From contig WAOT01000001.1 in assembly GCA_015521115.1 (NCBI GenBank), positions 62,001-126,000 of the forward strand: 64,000 nucleotides of DNA, in the 5' to 3' direction. Below are positions 55,971 through 64,000 of this stretch, one piece after another (position 1 is the stretch's first letter; the number at the start of each line of letters is the position of its first letter). This stretch comes from Desulfurococcales archaeon (GTDB lineage: Archaea > Thermoproteota > Thermoprotei_A > Sulfolobales > Acidilobaceae). The position numbers and the translations under genes were made by a program. The notes beneath the pieces are model-generated. The model saw only the letters and a list, made by a program, of their open reading frames with translations, made no database searches and was not told where the DNA came from.

Positions 55971-56520
55971 CCGCTAGCACCCTGACATAGTCTAGTACTT
56001 TCCTCCTAACTATAGGCCTAGACTCCCTATCAAGCCATAAGATTGGCCCCTTTTGTCTTACCAGGCTGTAGATGTTTGGGTACTTTGATTTTAGCCTCCT
56101 ATGAACAACTCCAAGCACGGGCTTTTTGCTGCTTAGAACTTCGATGATAGCTTCTCGGATTTCGGGTACTAGGAGCTCCATTGGGCCGATCTCGTCTATA
56201 ACTATGACGTCACCGGTTTTGAGAGCATCCCGGAGGATGAGTGCTGCTCTAGCGGCCTGCTCAATGCAGACGCCATATCTCCCCACTTTGACGGTGGACA
56301 AACAATCTATCCTAGCAAGCGGGGTTCTCATTGTACATTCTAGGTCGCATATGTCGAAGCCAACCCTCCTACCCCCTTCCCTAATCTCGGGGGCGTAGAA
56401 TCCTTTGACCCTACACCCACCTTCCCGGAGGATCTCGGACGCCTCCCGTATGAGTGTCGTCTTACCGGAACCTGGCGGGCCGGTTAAGAAGAGCGATCCC
56501 GGGCTCTCTCCTCTTCGCAT
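55906..56520 (-). CDS. THEP1-type nucleoside-triphosphatase
   Basis: The 204-aa P-loop protein has FLTGPPGSGKTTLIRE, GFYAPEIREGGRRVGF and VIVIDEIGPMELL (Walker B), the COG1618 pattern. Members hydrolyse ATP and GTP in vitro and their cellular role is unclear. It overlaps the upstream HTH regulator (37 bp) and downstream trm1 (65 bp), forming a compact three-gene operon. Confidence 0.93.
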   Translation of the reverse strand: MRRGESPGSLFLTGPPGSGKTTLIREASEILREGGCRVKGFYAPEIREGGRRVGFDICDLECTMRTPLARIDCLSTVKVGRYGVCIEQAARAALILRDALKTGDVIVIDEIGPMELLVPEIREAIIEVLSSKKPVLGVVHRRLKSKYPNIYSLVRQKGPILWLDRESRPIVRRKVLDYVRVLAVEVCGAEGGESSSNDSRSGGS

Positions 56521-57485
56521 TCCCCGCCCCTCAGGATTCTCTTTACGAGCTCCTCCATCTTTATGGCCTCATATCCCTCCTTTCTCAGGATCGTTTCCGC
56601 CTTCCTCGTTTCGACAACTATGTACTTCTCCTCTATACCTATCGTGTTCGCCAGCTTTGTCAGGTAGTATGCCTTATCCGCTAGGGAGCTACTCTTACCA
56701 GGGTGTTCTACTAATATCGCAACATCCTTCTCGCCCTTCTTGGCTGCTATGTCGATAACAGTTCTCTTAACATGGGCAACCCTATAGCCTCGCTCCCTCA
56801 ATATGTCTCCTATTGAGCGCTCAACCACTGTATCGTATCGTGACTGCTTTCTCAGGGGTCTAAACCTGTTGAGGGAGAATATGTCTATGGGCTTGGCTAT
56901 GTCCTCGCCTAGGATCTTTATGAGCTTCTCTGCCTTCTCGATCGATGGTTCCATGGTGCCCTTCTCATACTCGTAGATTGTCCTCCTGCTCACCCCTACC
57001 ATTAAAGCGAGATCCCCTAATGATAGGTTCTTCTCCAGCCTCTTCCTCCTCATGACCTCTCCGTCGACGTTGAGGATGAAGGAGTCTTTCTCCATCTTAA
57101 TGTAGGCCAGCTCGCGCCCTGACAGCACGTCATCTAGTGTTTCGGGGCTTACAGCTTTTATACCGGACTTTTCATATATGACGCCTTCGAGGAGGGGTTC
57201 CCCACTTTTTGCAAGAGCTACTATTAGGGGAGGGATGTTCAGTATGATAGAGAGGGCTAGGAGCTCTTGCAACTCTGACCTTGGAATACTGTCTAGGTCG
57301 TATGCTACCTTAACCAGTACCCTCCTGCCATCACGGAGTTTTACAGCTAGATCGACGCTCCTCCTCTCTATGCTCCTGGGATGCTCCAGTACAGCTATCT
57401 CCTCGGAGTACCTATACAGGATAGCAAGTACTCTGTAGAGCACCTCTTTACTTTCGCGGCTCTCCCCCCTCCACTGTTTGACCAT
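56484..57485 (-). CDS. COG1395-like HTH regulator with nuclease-like ends
   Basis: The 333-aa protein has an N-terminal alpha/beta domain (VDLAVKLRDGRRVLVKVAYD), a central XRE-type HTH around residues 145-195 (RRKRLEKNLSLGDLALMVGV, RRTIYEYEKG) and a C-terminal alpha/beta domain (VIDIAAKKGEKDVAILVEHP). This is the archaeal COG1395 layout of predicted regulators. It probably controls its own operon with THEP1 and trm1. Confidence 0.85.
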   Translation of the reverse strand: MVKQWRGESRESKEVLYRVLAILYRYSEEIAVLEHPRSIERRSVDLAVKLRDGRRVLVKVAYDLDSIPRSELQELLALSIILNIPPLIVALAKSGEPLLEGVIYEKSGIKAVSPETLDDVLSGRELAYIKMEKDSFILNVDGEVMRRKRLEKNLSLGDLALMVGVSRRTIYEYEKGTMEPSIEKAEKLIKILGEDIAKPIDIFSLNRFRPLRKQSRYDTVVERSIGDILRERGYRVAHVKRTVIDIAAKKGEKDVAILVEHPGKSSSLADKAYYLTKLANTIGIEEKYIVVETRKAETILRKEGYEAIKMEELVKRILRGGECEEERARDRSS

Positions 57486-57544
57486 GAGGTGTTCCTCCCC
57501 AGATATTGAATAATGTGTAGGGGGTAAGCCTTAAAAGGAGCCCT

Positions 57545-57901
57545 CTAGTGTGGACAACCTGCCTCCTGGGCTCGGGGGTTGAAACTTGCGCAGAGGACGC
57601 AAACCATTTTCTTATACCTGCTATAAACGCCCTGCTTGAACCCCTCCCTCCAGGCATTCAGTATCATGTCTGCTATTTTTACGATGATCTCGCGGTATCG
57701 TGGTTCATCAAGGAGCTTCGCCTCTAGCTCCGGGTTACCCCTCTTCCCCTTTAAATAGTATGTGACTGCGGCTGGTGTTAAGCCCATTATTTTGGCCACA
57801 GAGTACTTTGAAAGACCCCTCTCCTCTACGAGATATCTAACTATGGCTGCCCTTATCGAGGGGAGGATCTCTCTAGATGCTATCTCACATGGCAGTTCCA
57901 T
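57545..57901 (-). CDS. COG2522-like HTH regulator with C-terminal cysteines
   Basis: The preferred start is ATG 57901, with GAGGT upstream. The 118-aa product has an XRE HTH (GLSKYSVAKIMGLTPAAVTYYLKGK), a helical middle and a C-terminal CVLC then GCPH that could bind a metal or Fe-S cluster. Members of COG2522 are archaeal regulators of unknown ligand. The cysteine tail suggests redox or metal sensing, which is inference. Confidence 0.82.
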   Translation of the reverse strand: MELPCEIASREILPSIRAAIVRYLVEERGLSKYSVAKIMGLTPAAVTYYLKGKRGNPELEAKLLDEPRYREIIVKIADMILNAWREGFKQGVYSRYKKMVCVLCASFNPRAQEAGCPH

Positions 57902-58086
57902 TGTGTGGTACCTCTGCAGCGTCGTCAACTCTCCCATCCCTACCATTTACAAAGGCTATAATATGTCGCCACTATTAGGGTCGTGGCCGTGGGAGGTTTT
58001 ATCAAGGGCCTATATATTTAGAGCGTGTATTCTAGAGTCAGATTTTAAAGCTGCGTTCACCCGGCTTTAGGGGAGGGTGAGAGATT

Positions 58087-58821
58087 ATGCCGTATTACTA
58101 TGAGCTTGATACTAGTGAGGAGTTCAAGGAGGAGCTCAGAGAGACTCTACTGGACATGGTCGACCCTGTAACAGTAGACGTCTTCGTGGGCCCCAACTGC
58201 GAGACCTGCGATGACACAATCCAACTACTCAAGATGTTTGAAGATGCGAGCCCAGTGAGGGACGGGAAGAGGCTCCTCACAGTGAGGATCTTCGACAAGA
58301 GCATAGAGAAGCATAGGAAGTATTTCGAGGAGCAGAGGGTCGAACGTGTACCTACGGTAACCCTAATCGGAGGATACATAAGATACACCGGTATACCTGC
58401 AGGTGAGGAGATTAAGGGGCTAGTTGAGACAATCCTGAGGATAAGCGAGGGGGACTCGGGCCTAGAGGATGAGACAGGCATAATACTTGAGGGGCTCAAG
58501 AACCAGGTGCATATCGAGGTTATTGTAACCCCATCATGCCCATACTGCCCGTATGCGGCTCTACTCGCTAACATGATGGCCTATGAAGCATACAAGAGGG
58601 GTAACCCGAAGGTCATAGCAGACACTGTAGAGGCTTATGAGAACCCAGATATAGCCGACAGGTATGGTGTAACAAGCGTCCCCACAATAGCCCTAAATGG
58701 GAAGGTGGCATTCATAGGCGTCCCAGTAGAAGAGGACTTCATACACTACATAAAGGCCGCGAGCGAGGGGAGGCTGGAGGAGATAATCCTAAGGGACTAT
58801 GGAGACGCTACAGGCCTCTAG
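58087..58821 (+). CDS. Protein disulfide oxidoreductase (PDO)
   Basis: The 244-aa protein has two thioredoxin folds, with active sites CETC (about residue 38) and CPYC (about 152), each followed by a cis-proline (RVPTVT, SVPTIA). PDO makes and isomerises disulfides in hyperthermophiles whose cytosolic proteins are disulfide-rich. A TATA element TTTTAAA lies near 58043-58049. The CETC site is atypical of the N-terminal unit but present in relatives. Confidence 0.95.
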   Translation: MPYYYELDTSEEFKEELRETLLDMVDPVTVDVFVGPNCETCDDTIQLLKMFEDASPVRDGKRLLTVRIFDKSIEKHRKYFEEQRVERVPTVTLIGGYIRYTGIPAGEEIKGLVETILRISEGDSGLEDETGIILEGLKNQVHIEVIVTPSCPYCPYAALLANMMAYEAYKRGNPKVIADTVEAYENPDIADRYGVTSVPTIALNGKVAFIGVPVEEDFIHYIKAASEGRLEEIILRDYGDATGL

Positions 58822-60043
58822 CCCCCCTCGCCCTAAGTCTGAGGAAGATCGAGCCTCCAACCTCCACATCTATTTCTCCCAGGAAGCCATGTGGAAGAGG
58901 CACTCTAAAGAGGTCTGCACTCACCGTGATCTCGTCGACACCATCAACGTCTCTAACTGTGACTTTCTTCAAGGGAAGGTAGCCTCTCAGCTCCAGCAGG
59001 CCATCACTAACGGGGCTGTACGCAAACATGGAAAACCCGTTGTCCCTCACAGTATGAACGTAGGCTATACTGCGAGCTAGCCTGGCGTGGCCTATGCCCC
59101 TACCGCAGAGCTCCTCGACTTTAAGCCGTACTAGTGACTCATGCATCAACCGAACCGCTTTTAGTATGCCTCCCCCTGCAATTCTGAGGTCTCCCTTAAA
59201 TGAAACTCTCAAAGAACCAGGCGATATCGTTATCTGGAAGGGGTTGCTCGATGCTAGCGCCAATGAGCCCCTGGGGCCTTCAATGCTCGCTGCGTTTGCC
59301 TCTGCTTTTAGGTGAGTGGCCCATCTTGAGAACGCTACAGCAGTACTAAGCAGTGATGCCTTCACCTCATAAAAGGGATGAGCCACTTCAAGCTCTCCTT
59401 CACCACCCACGGTCAGCGATTGGGCCTCCCTATCGTAGAGCATCCAGGCCTGCCCATTCCCTCCCCAGAGGAGTCCTCCCGCCGCTTTTGTAGCTCTAAA
59501 GGAGCCCCTTACCTTGAAGTCTCCTATGATAGCCTTGAAATCTTGTGGTCTATCGGTAAGCTTCAAGCATGCTCTTTCTGGGCTATGAAAGTTTAGGGGC
59601 TCGAGTCCCGGTCGTGCTAGTGGTGGGTGGCATCTAGCCTGTTCCCCTGAAATAGTTAATACGGTATGGTTACGCCATCCTAGGGGGTTCAGGATTAAAG
59701 GCCTCGTCTCCCCTTTGCAGAATTTTTTCACTATAGGGGCAGCCTCCACTGTTAAGGGTGTTGTGGGGAAGCCCTGCGAGAGCGAGGGGTTTGCCCGGAG
59801 CTCCGAGTATAGGCCTCCCCCGTTTAACTCTGCATACACGTTTCCACAGCAACCGAGAGTAAGGGTAGGATATCTTTCCGCTTCTATCCTCCTCAGGCCT
59901 GCTAATGCTAGAAATAGTGGAGCGCCTGGTGTTGATAGGATCTTGTCTATGAGACCTTGAGAGGCCCATTCAGCAACTGTTGTGCACCATTTAGGGGCGC
60001 CGGGAACCTCTAAACATTTTCTCGACGAGCTCTCCCGCTTCAT
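58808..60043 (-). CDS. Large hypothetical beta-rich protein
   Basis: The 411-aa protein has several beta-rich stretches and LILNPLGWRNHTVLTI, reminiscent of the NPL motif in glycoside hydrolase family 38 C-terminal domains, but no catalytic domain is recognisable. The gene ends over PDO by 14 bp and begins inside the next gene's 3' end by 53 bp. The function is unknown; a role in sugar or lipid handling is a guess. Confidence 0.55.
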   Translation of the reverse strand: MKRESSSRKCLEVPGAPKWCTTVAEWASQGLIDKILSTPGAPLFLALAGLRRIEAERYPTLTLGCCGNVYAELNGGGLYSELRANPSLSQGFPTTPLTVEAAPIVKKFCKGETRPLILNPLGWRNHTVLTISGEQARCHPPLARPGLEPLNFHSPERACLKLTDRPQDFKAIIGDFKVRGSFRATKAAGGLLWGGNGQAWMLYDREAQSLTVGGEGELEVAHPFYEVKASLLSTAVAFSRWATHLKAEANAASIEGPRGSLALASSNPFQITISPGSLRVSFKGDLRIAGGGILKAVRLMHESLVRLKVEELCGRGIGHARLARSIAYVHTVRDNGFSMFAYSPVSDGLLELRGYLPLKKVTVRDVDGVDEITVSADLFRVPLPHGFLGEIDVEVGGSIFLRLRARGARGL

Positions 60044-60356
60044 CTGGGCTTACACCTTTGAAGACCGCGAATAGCCTCTTCCCCTCCTCTAAATCTACCT
60101 TACCCCCGAGGTTCTGGGCTTTCTCAGCCATCGAACCTGTGGCTCTCGAACCGGACACTGTTATGTACAGTCTTCCGCTCTCCTCTCCTTCCATCTTGGA
60201 GTAGCTAACCTTGGCGTTTATCTCCTCATTGTAACCTACTAGTCTCTCCTCCCTAACGCTCTCCCCTGTGAGGGCTTCATAGACGACCTCCTTCCTATAG
60301 ACCTTAAACCCTACCCTTCTAGCCTTCTCCTCGAACAATCCCCACACCAGACACAT
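59991..60356 (-). CDS. Small hypothetical protein
   Basis: The 121-aa protein is alternately charged and beta-rich, with a central SGRLYITVSGSRATGSMAEKA stretch. A TATA-like ATAAAGG lies only a few bases before ATG 60356, so a leaderless TTG 60338 (MFEEKARR) may be the real start. It overlaps the downstream large hypothetical gene by 53 bp, so the two are cotranscribed. Confidence 0.5.
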   Translation of the reverse strand: MCLVWGLFEEKARRVGFKVYRKEVVYEALTGESVREERLVGYNEEINAKVSYSKMEGEESGRLYITVSGSRATGSMAEKAQNLGGKVDLEEGKRLFAVFKGVSPDEAGELVEKMFRGSRRP

Positions 60357-60407
60357 CCCTTTATACGAGGAGGCCTATTAGGGATTCCACCCACCCCTTT
60401 TGGGCTT

Positions 60408-60474
60408 GGAGGGGATGAGGTATTACTCCCGGCCTGAGCACGTCTATGAGGACAACTTACCCGCCTGACCCTCC
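60408..60474 (+). ncRNA. C/D box dual-guide RNA
   Basis: The RNA has a 6-bp terminal stem (60408-60413 GGAGGG with 60469-60474 CCCTCC). Boxes in order are C ATGAGGT (60415-60421), D' CTGA (60434-60437), C' ATGAGGA (60446-60452) and D CTGA (60465-60468). Both guides are exactly 12 nt, with an 8-nt D'-C' spacer. The D guide CAACTTACCCGC is complementary to GCGGGUAAGUUG, and the D' guide ATTACTCCCGGC to GCCGGGAGUAAU. Both resemble conserved neighbouring segments of 23S rRNA domain IV. The 5-position rule would methylate G in each. No gene overlaps it. Confidence 0.75.
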
Positions 60475-60598
60475 ACCCCCAATTTACTTCTGGAAGGGCT
60501 AGAATATGCCCGAGCAGGGGTCAGACCACAGTATTACCTTAATCAATCCCGCATAGAATCGCCGCGTCCAGAATAATGGAATAACCTGGGGACGACAA

Positions 60599-60892
60599 TT
60601 GGATCCAGAGGGTGGAGCGGTCTTGTCCCAGCTTACATACTGGCACGTTAGGTGGGTGATACCCGCTGCAGTAGTCAAGGCGGCGTTGGAACTGGGCGGG
60701 GGTGACGTTGAGAAGGGGCTGGACATGATAATTGAGCGCGGCGAGTACTGGATGAGGAGCATAGCCCTAGAGCTCAAGCTAGACAGGAGAGAGCTACAGA
60801 GGATCATAGACGACCTCAAAGACGGCCTGAGGGTAGACGATGACCTAGTCGAGATGATCAAGAGGAGAGTCCGGGGAGAGGCTACCTCCTGA
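60599..60892 (+). CDS. Small hypothetical helical protein
   Basis: TTG 60599 has GGGGAC upstream. The 97-aa product is predicted helical throughout, acidic in the middle and basic at the end, with no recognised motif. It ends over the convergent HD-hydrolase gene by 11 bp. The preceding 124 bp between the C/D RNA and this gene carry AT-rich promoter-like sequence near 60534-60545. Confidence 0.5.
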   Translation: MDPEGGAVLSQLTYWHVRWVIPAAVVKAALELGGGDVEKGLDMIIERGEYWMRSIALELKLDRRELQRIIDDLKDGLRVDDDLVEMIKRRVRGEATS

Positions 60893-62468
60893 GCGCATTT
60901 GTGAGCGTTTCTATCACGGCTTCCCTATAAATTCTCCTTAGCTTGCTCCTCTCCCTGTAAAGCTCCCTATGCACATTCTCATAGTCTGAGTAGACATAAG
61001 CAAATATTAAATGAATTCTGCCTAACCTTGAAAGGAACCTTACATATATTGAGCGCGAGTAGAACTCGTCGCTGACATCAGAGCCCACGACCCTCTCCCT
61101 TCTTACTTCTACCACAACACTATTCATATTAACTCCAGTGAGGACTGAAGCGATCTTCTCCTTAAACCTACTGTTTATCTCGTCTGCGAGGTTGCCCAGC
61201 TCCTTAGAGATCGTTTCGGTAAGTTCGAAATCATCATTTTCATTCCGGGCCACACCTAGGGTGTTGGTGAGCTCCATAATGAAACTGTCAGGCCTCTTTA
61301 TAAGTGATATGGGGAGGAGCCATCGGTCTGCAAGGATGGATCTAGCCCACCTCTTCGCTAGCCTATCTCCCTTCGACATGAGATTGCTTACCAGGGCGGT
61401 AAAGTCGTGATCCGTAAAGAGTGATACCCTGTCTATAATCATGGAGGCAATCCTCTCGGGCGAGTACAGTCCTTCGGGGCCACCTAGATACTCTCTTAGA
61501 TAATCGGGTGCAACCTCGTCCCAACTGCTTACAATAGCCTCTAAGACCCTAGTAAGCGCTACGTTGAGGACTATGGACTTATGGTGATAGTATACCGTCT
61601 TATACATCTTGTAGCGCGCATCAAATATGTCCTCGACTGTCTGCATACTCCTTGAGTGAACGGTTATTACCGGGCCTTCGGGGGAATCATCAAGCTCTAG
61701 ACCCACAAGAAGCCTTTCTATGTCTATGTGTCCGAATACGACTCCACACATGTGAGCGTCTCTTATGAGATAGTCTAGCCGGTCGGCGTCAACTATTTCG
61801 TGGCTTATGATGCTCCTGATGAGGTCTACTGAGCCTGTGGCTAGTCCCAGCCTCTCGAGCGAGTCAGCTGCCTCCCTCTTACTGATCCCCCCTAGAACAG
61901 CCGCTGCTGCTTTTACAAAGTCTTCATATTCTTCGTCTTCTATAAGGCCGACTAAGCGTCTGAGGAAGGTCTTCGTGTATGCCTCATGCAGCTTACCCCC
62001 CGAGCTCCCTTTAGATGCCAGTAGAGCTTCATATAGGCTTTCATCTCCTTGTAGGGCTCTCATGCGAGCGAGCTCTATCAGGCTGATCTCCAACTGGTGG
62101 CTAAGTGGTGGGTGACCAATATCGTGTAAGAGGCCTGCGAGTCTAGCTACCTCGATGAACTCTTCTGTCCCCCTATCGCAGTGCTCGAAGAAGTAGCCGC
62201 AATACTTACCTCTTCTGGCAACCTCTACGAGCCTCTTAGCTATTCTACCGGCGACCTCCATGACTCCGAGTGAGTGGCTGAACCTTGAATGGGTAGCTCC
62301 GGGGAATACTAGGTGGCTTAGCCCGAGCTGCTTTATATCGTGGAGCCTCCTGAGTAGGGGGTATTGTATAAGGTCGTATTCTATATTTTTTATCTCCATG
62401 AACCCATGTATCGGATCCCTGACGATCCCTCTCCTCTCTAATGCTTTCAATACTGCTCCCTCTACCAC
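60882..62468 (-). CDS. HD-superfamily phosphohydrolase (COG1078, SAMHD1-like)
   Basis: The 528-aa protein shows HDIKQLGLSHLVFPGATHSRFSHSLGV, GLLHDIGHPPLSHQLE (the HD metal pair) and a VDADRLDYLIRDAHMCGV segment, as in dGTPases and SAMHD1. It likely hydrolyses dNTPs or related nucleotides and lacks a SAM domain. The C-terminal 130 residues are family-variable. A promoter lies in the 62469-62609 region shared with the DUF2070 gene. Confidence 0.93.
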   Translation of the reverse strand: MVEGAVLKALERRGIVRDPIHGFMEIKNIEYDLIQYPLLRRLHDIKQLGLSHLVFPGATHSRFSHSLGVMEVAGRIAKRLVEVARRGKYCGYFFEHCDRGTEEFIEVARLAGLLHDIGHPPLSHQLEISLIELARMRALQGDESLYEALLASKGSSGGKLHEAYTKTFLRRLVGLIEDEEYEDFVKAAAAVLGGISKREAADSLERLGLATGSVDLIRSIISHEIVDADRLDYLIRDAHMCGVVFGHIDIERLLVGLELDDSPEGPVITVHSRSMQTVEDIFDARYKMYKTVYYHHKSIVLNVALTRVLEAIVSSWDEVAPDYLREYLGGPEGLYSPERIASMIIDRVSLFTDHDFTALVSNLMSKGDRLAKRWARSILADRWLLPISLIKRPDSFIMELTNTLGVARNENDDFELTETISKELGNLADEINSRFKEKIASVLTGVNMNSVVVEVRRERVVGSDVSDEFYSRSIYVRFLSRLGRIHLIFAYVYSDYENVHRELYRERSKLRRIYREAVIETLTNALRR

Positions 62469-62609
62469 TTATCCGGTTGAAAGGTGATAGGTTAAGTGTG
62501 AGCGGTCTAAAAGTTGTTTAAGCCATAGGGTGGTTAGAGGCATCTATATGGTTCAACCCATTATTCCACGGACTACGGGGGGCCTGGGAGAGGGCTGGAG
62601 GATGGCGTG

Positions 62610-64000
62610 TTGAAGGGCAAATACTATAGGCCAGCTGCGGGAGCGGCTGTAGCCCTAACCTATGCTGCCGCCACAATATTTAATCCGTTGACACTACGAG
62701 TTCTGGCTGCCGACCTAGTTGTATTCGTCCTAGTCTTCATTTGGAGGCAAAAATCGGAGAGCATACTGTGGTCAGCTGTTAGGCTCTTAGCATACACCCT
62801 ACCATACACAATGATATACTCGGTGGGCACGAGAGTTGACAACAATTTCCCCCTGTGGCCCCTAACCCTACAGTTATCACTTGTAGCGTATGGTCTAGGA
62901 GATATTGTTAGCCTCATAATATACTCGGTCACAGGGGCACCCCTACTCACACTCCCGTTGAACCCTGAGTCCTTCGGTTGGTACACGTTATCAACACTCT
63001 CAGTTCCTGTAGCCTTTTATGCTATCTTCGGCCAGGAAGGCATGAAGTATGTGAAGGCGGCGATCGAGTCGATGAGGAGGAAAAGCGGGGAGATTTTCGA
63101 ACATGCAATACCGGGCATAACCCGAGATATCGAGTGGAACGCCCTCCTGATAGATGATAAGAGTGGGAGTGTAAAAGGCCTGGTAGAGCCGGGAATACAC
63201 TACGGCCCCCTTAAGGGTATAAGCAGTAGTGTATTCCCCCAAGCCCTACTTGAGGAAAGCCGTGACACCCTGATACCTCTCCATGGGTGCGGGAGTCATG
63301 AGAGGAACCTTGTATTCTCAAAAGACTCACGAGAATATGCTAAAATTATAGCAAGAGAAGCTACAAAGCGGGGGGTAAAGTGTACACCGCTAGAACCGAA
63401 GGTGGCTAGATACAATGGATGGACGACCATACTCCTGGGATGCACTGAGAAACCCTTAATCATAGCATTTAGGAGGGATGGATCGGAAGACGTACCATGC
63501 GATCTGCTAGGAGATATGGCGAGGAATGTAATATTCGTAGACGGGCACTGCATCACAACAGATAACCCATCCCACTACGGACTAAGAGACGCCCTACAGC
63601 ATGCCCTCATGATGGTTGAAGAATGCGATTCGCCCCGATGCTGTCTAGTGAAAGTCAATATAAGCGATGATCTGATGCGGGAGGCTAACATTTGTCAGGG
63701 GTGGATTGCAGTCTATAAACAATGCTGTAGGACTAACTGCGCCTCAATCGCGATAATCCCGTCAAACAACGTGGAGAGATCCGCCGCCCCGAGGTACTGG
63801 GAACACTTAGGAGAAAGAGTTCACATCATAACAATAGACGACCATAGCTGCATAGTAGATGAGACTAACCTCGGAGAGCTCAGGTGGAGCGAAAGGCTAG
63901 CCTCCCTCATCAAAAGGCTAGAAACCGGGTGCACACCAAGCAACTGCAGCCTCAAAATAGCCAGCGGGAAAAAGAAGCTAAGGGTTTGGGGAGAAAGATC
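62610..64000 (+). CDS. DUF2070 membrane protein, 3' end outside window
   Basis: TTG 62610 follows GGAGGATG. The frame is open to the window end, so at least 463 residues are encoded. The first 145 residues contain about five hydrophobic helices. The rest is a soluble domain with EPGIHYGPLKGISSS, IPLHGCGSHERNL and FVDGHCITT, the DUF2070 pattern of paired histidine/aspartate segments. The function is unknown. It diverges from the COG1078 hydrolase. Confidence 0.85.
   Translation, partial: MKGKYYRPAAGAAVALTYAAATIFNPLTLRVLAADLVVFVLVFIWRQKSESILWSAVRLLAYTLPYTMIYSVGTRVDNNFPLWPLTLQLSLVAYGLGDIVSLIIYSVTGAPLLTLPLNPESFGWYTLSTLSVPVAFYAIFGQEGMKYVKAAIESMRRKSGEIFEHAIPGITRDIEWNALLIDDKSGSVKGLVEPGIHYGPLKGISSSVFPQALLEESRDTLIPLHGCGSHERNLVFSKDSREYAKIIAREATKRGVKCTPLEPKVARYNGWTTILLGCTEKPLIIAFRRDGSEDVPCDLLGDMARNVIFVDGHCITTDNPSHYGLRDALQHALMMVEECDSPRCCLVKVNISDDLMREANICQGWIAVYKQCCRTNCASIAIIPSNNVERSAAPRYWEHLGERVHIITIDDHSCIVDETNLGELRWSERLASLIKRLETGCTPSNCSLKIASGKKKLRVWGER

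Overview
The window comes from the chromosome of a hyperthermophilic crenarchaeon, most likely in or near the Desulfurococcales. The evidence is crenarchaeal ribosomal proteins L39e, L31e, L18a and S8e, TFE-beta, Gar1, PDCD5, a gamma-alpha fused 2-oxoacid:ferredoxin oxidoreductase, a CPYC protein disulfide oxidoreductase and an aminopropyltransferase. Many starts are GTG or TTG, arginine is mostly AGG/AGA, and TATA boxes often lie about 26 bp before leaderless starts. No CRISPR array, insertion sequence, integrase or rRNA is visible. Genes are tightly packed, and convergent neighbours often overlap by 4-20 bp.

Layout: 1-6139 holds a membrane protein cut by the left edge, an amidohydrolase, an SCP2 protein, a thiolase/DUF35 pair and a coupled class V aminotransferase/nitrilase pair. 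6140-6523 is gene-free and contains a nested, multi-branched fold (6241-6359). Next come an AbrB-PhoU regulator, a solo Cas4-like protein with a degenerate nuclease core, a possible C/D RNA (8172-8250), a DUF447/MptE pterin pair and three tandem four-CBS proteins. 12756-16075 is the conserved minus-strand operon PDCD5-L39e-L31e-aIF6-L18a-prefoldin alpha-FtsY. 16287-24233 carries a coiled-coil protein, DUF373, S8e, a DUF84 NTPase, a cis-prenyltransferase, an aminotransferase, an adenosine-specific kinase behind a palindromic promoter, and a large helical-repeat protein. Glutamate dehydrogenase follows, then an H/ACA guide RNA (26041-26115) with a textbook K-turn.

27039-30483 is a ribosome-biogenesis operon (NMD3, aIF1A, RIO1, Dim2). 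30536-47089 is mainly metabolic: spermidine synthase, HAD phosphatase, Lrp regulator, geranylgeranyl reductase, OFOR, HD hydrolase, CutA, GMP synthase, MscS, TrkA, enolase and leucyl aminopeptidase. 47144-51168 adds BtpA, a DUF432/MscS pair and a phosphoesterase. 52187-57901 is rich in information-processing genes: tRNA-Ile(GAT), SRP19, Gar1, a TFB paralogue with no zinc ribbon, TFE-beta, Trm1, THEP1 NTPase and two HTH regulators. The right end has PDO, three unknown genes, a C/D box RNA (60408-60474) whose two guides appear to match neighbouring 23S rRNA segments, a COG1078 HD hydrolase, and a DUF2070 protein cut by the right edge.

The most notable observations are unannotated RNAs (one C/D, one H/ACA, a weaker C/D and an unknown structured RNA) and the cysteine-free TFB beside TFE-beta. 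All functions are assigned from sequence reading alone, with no database searches.
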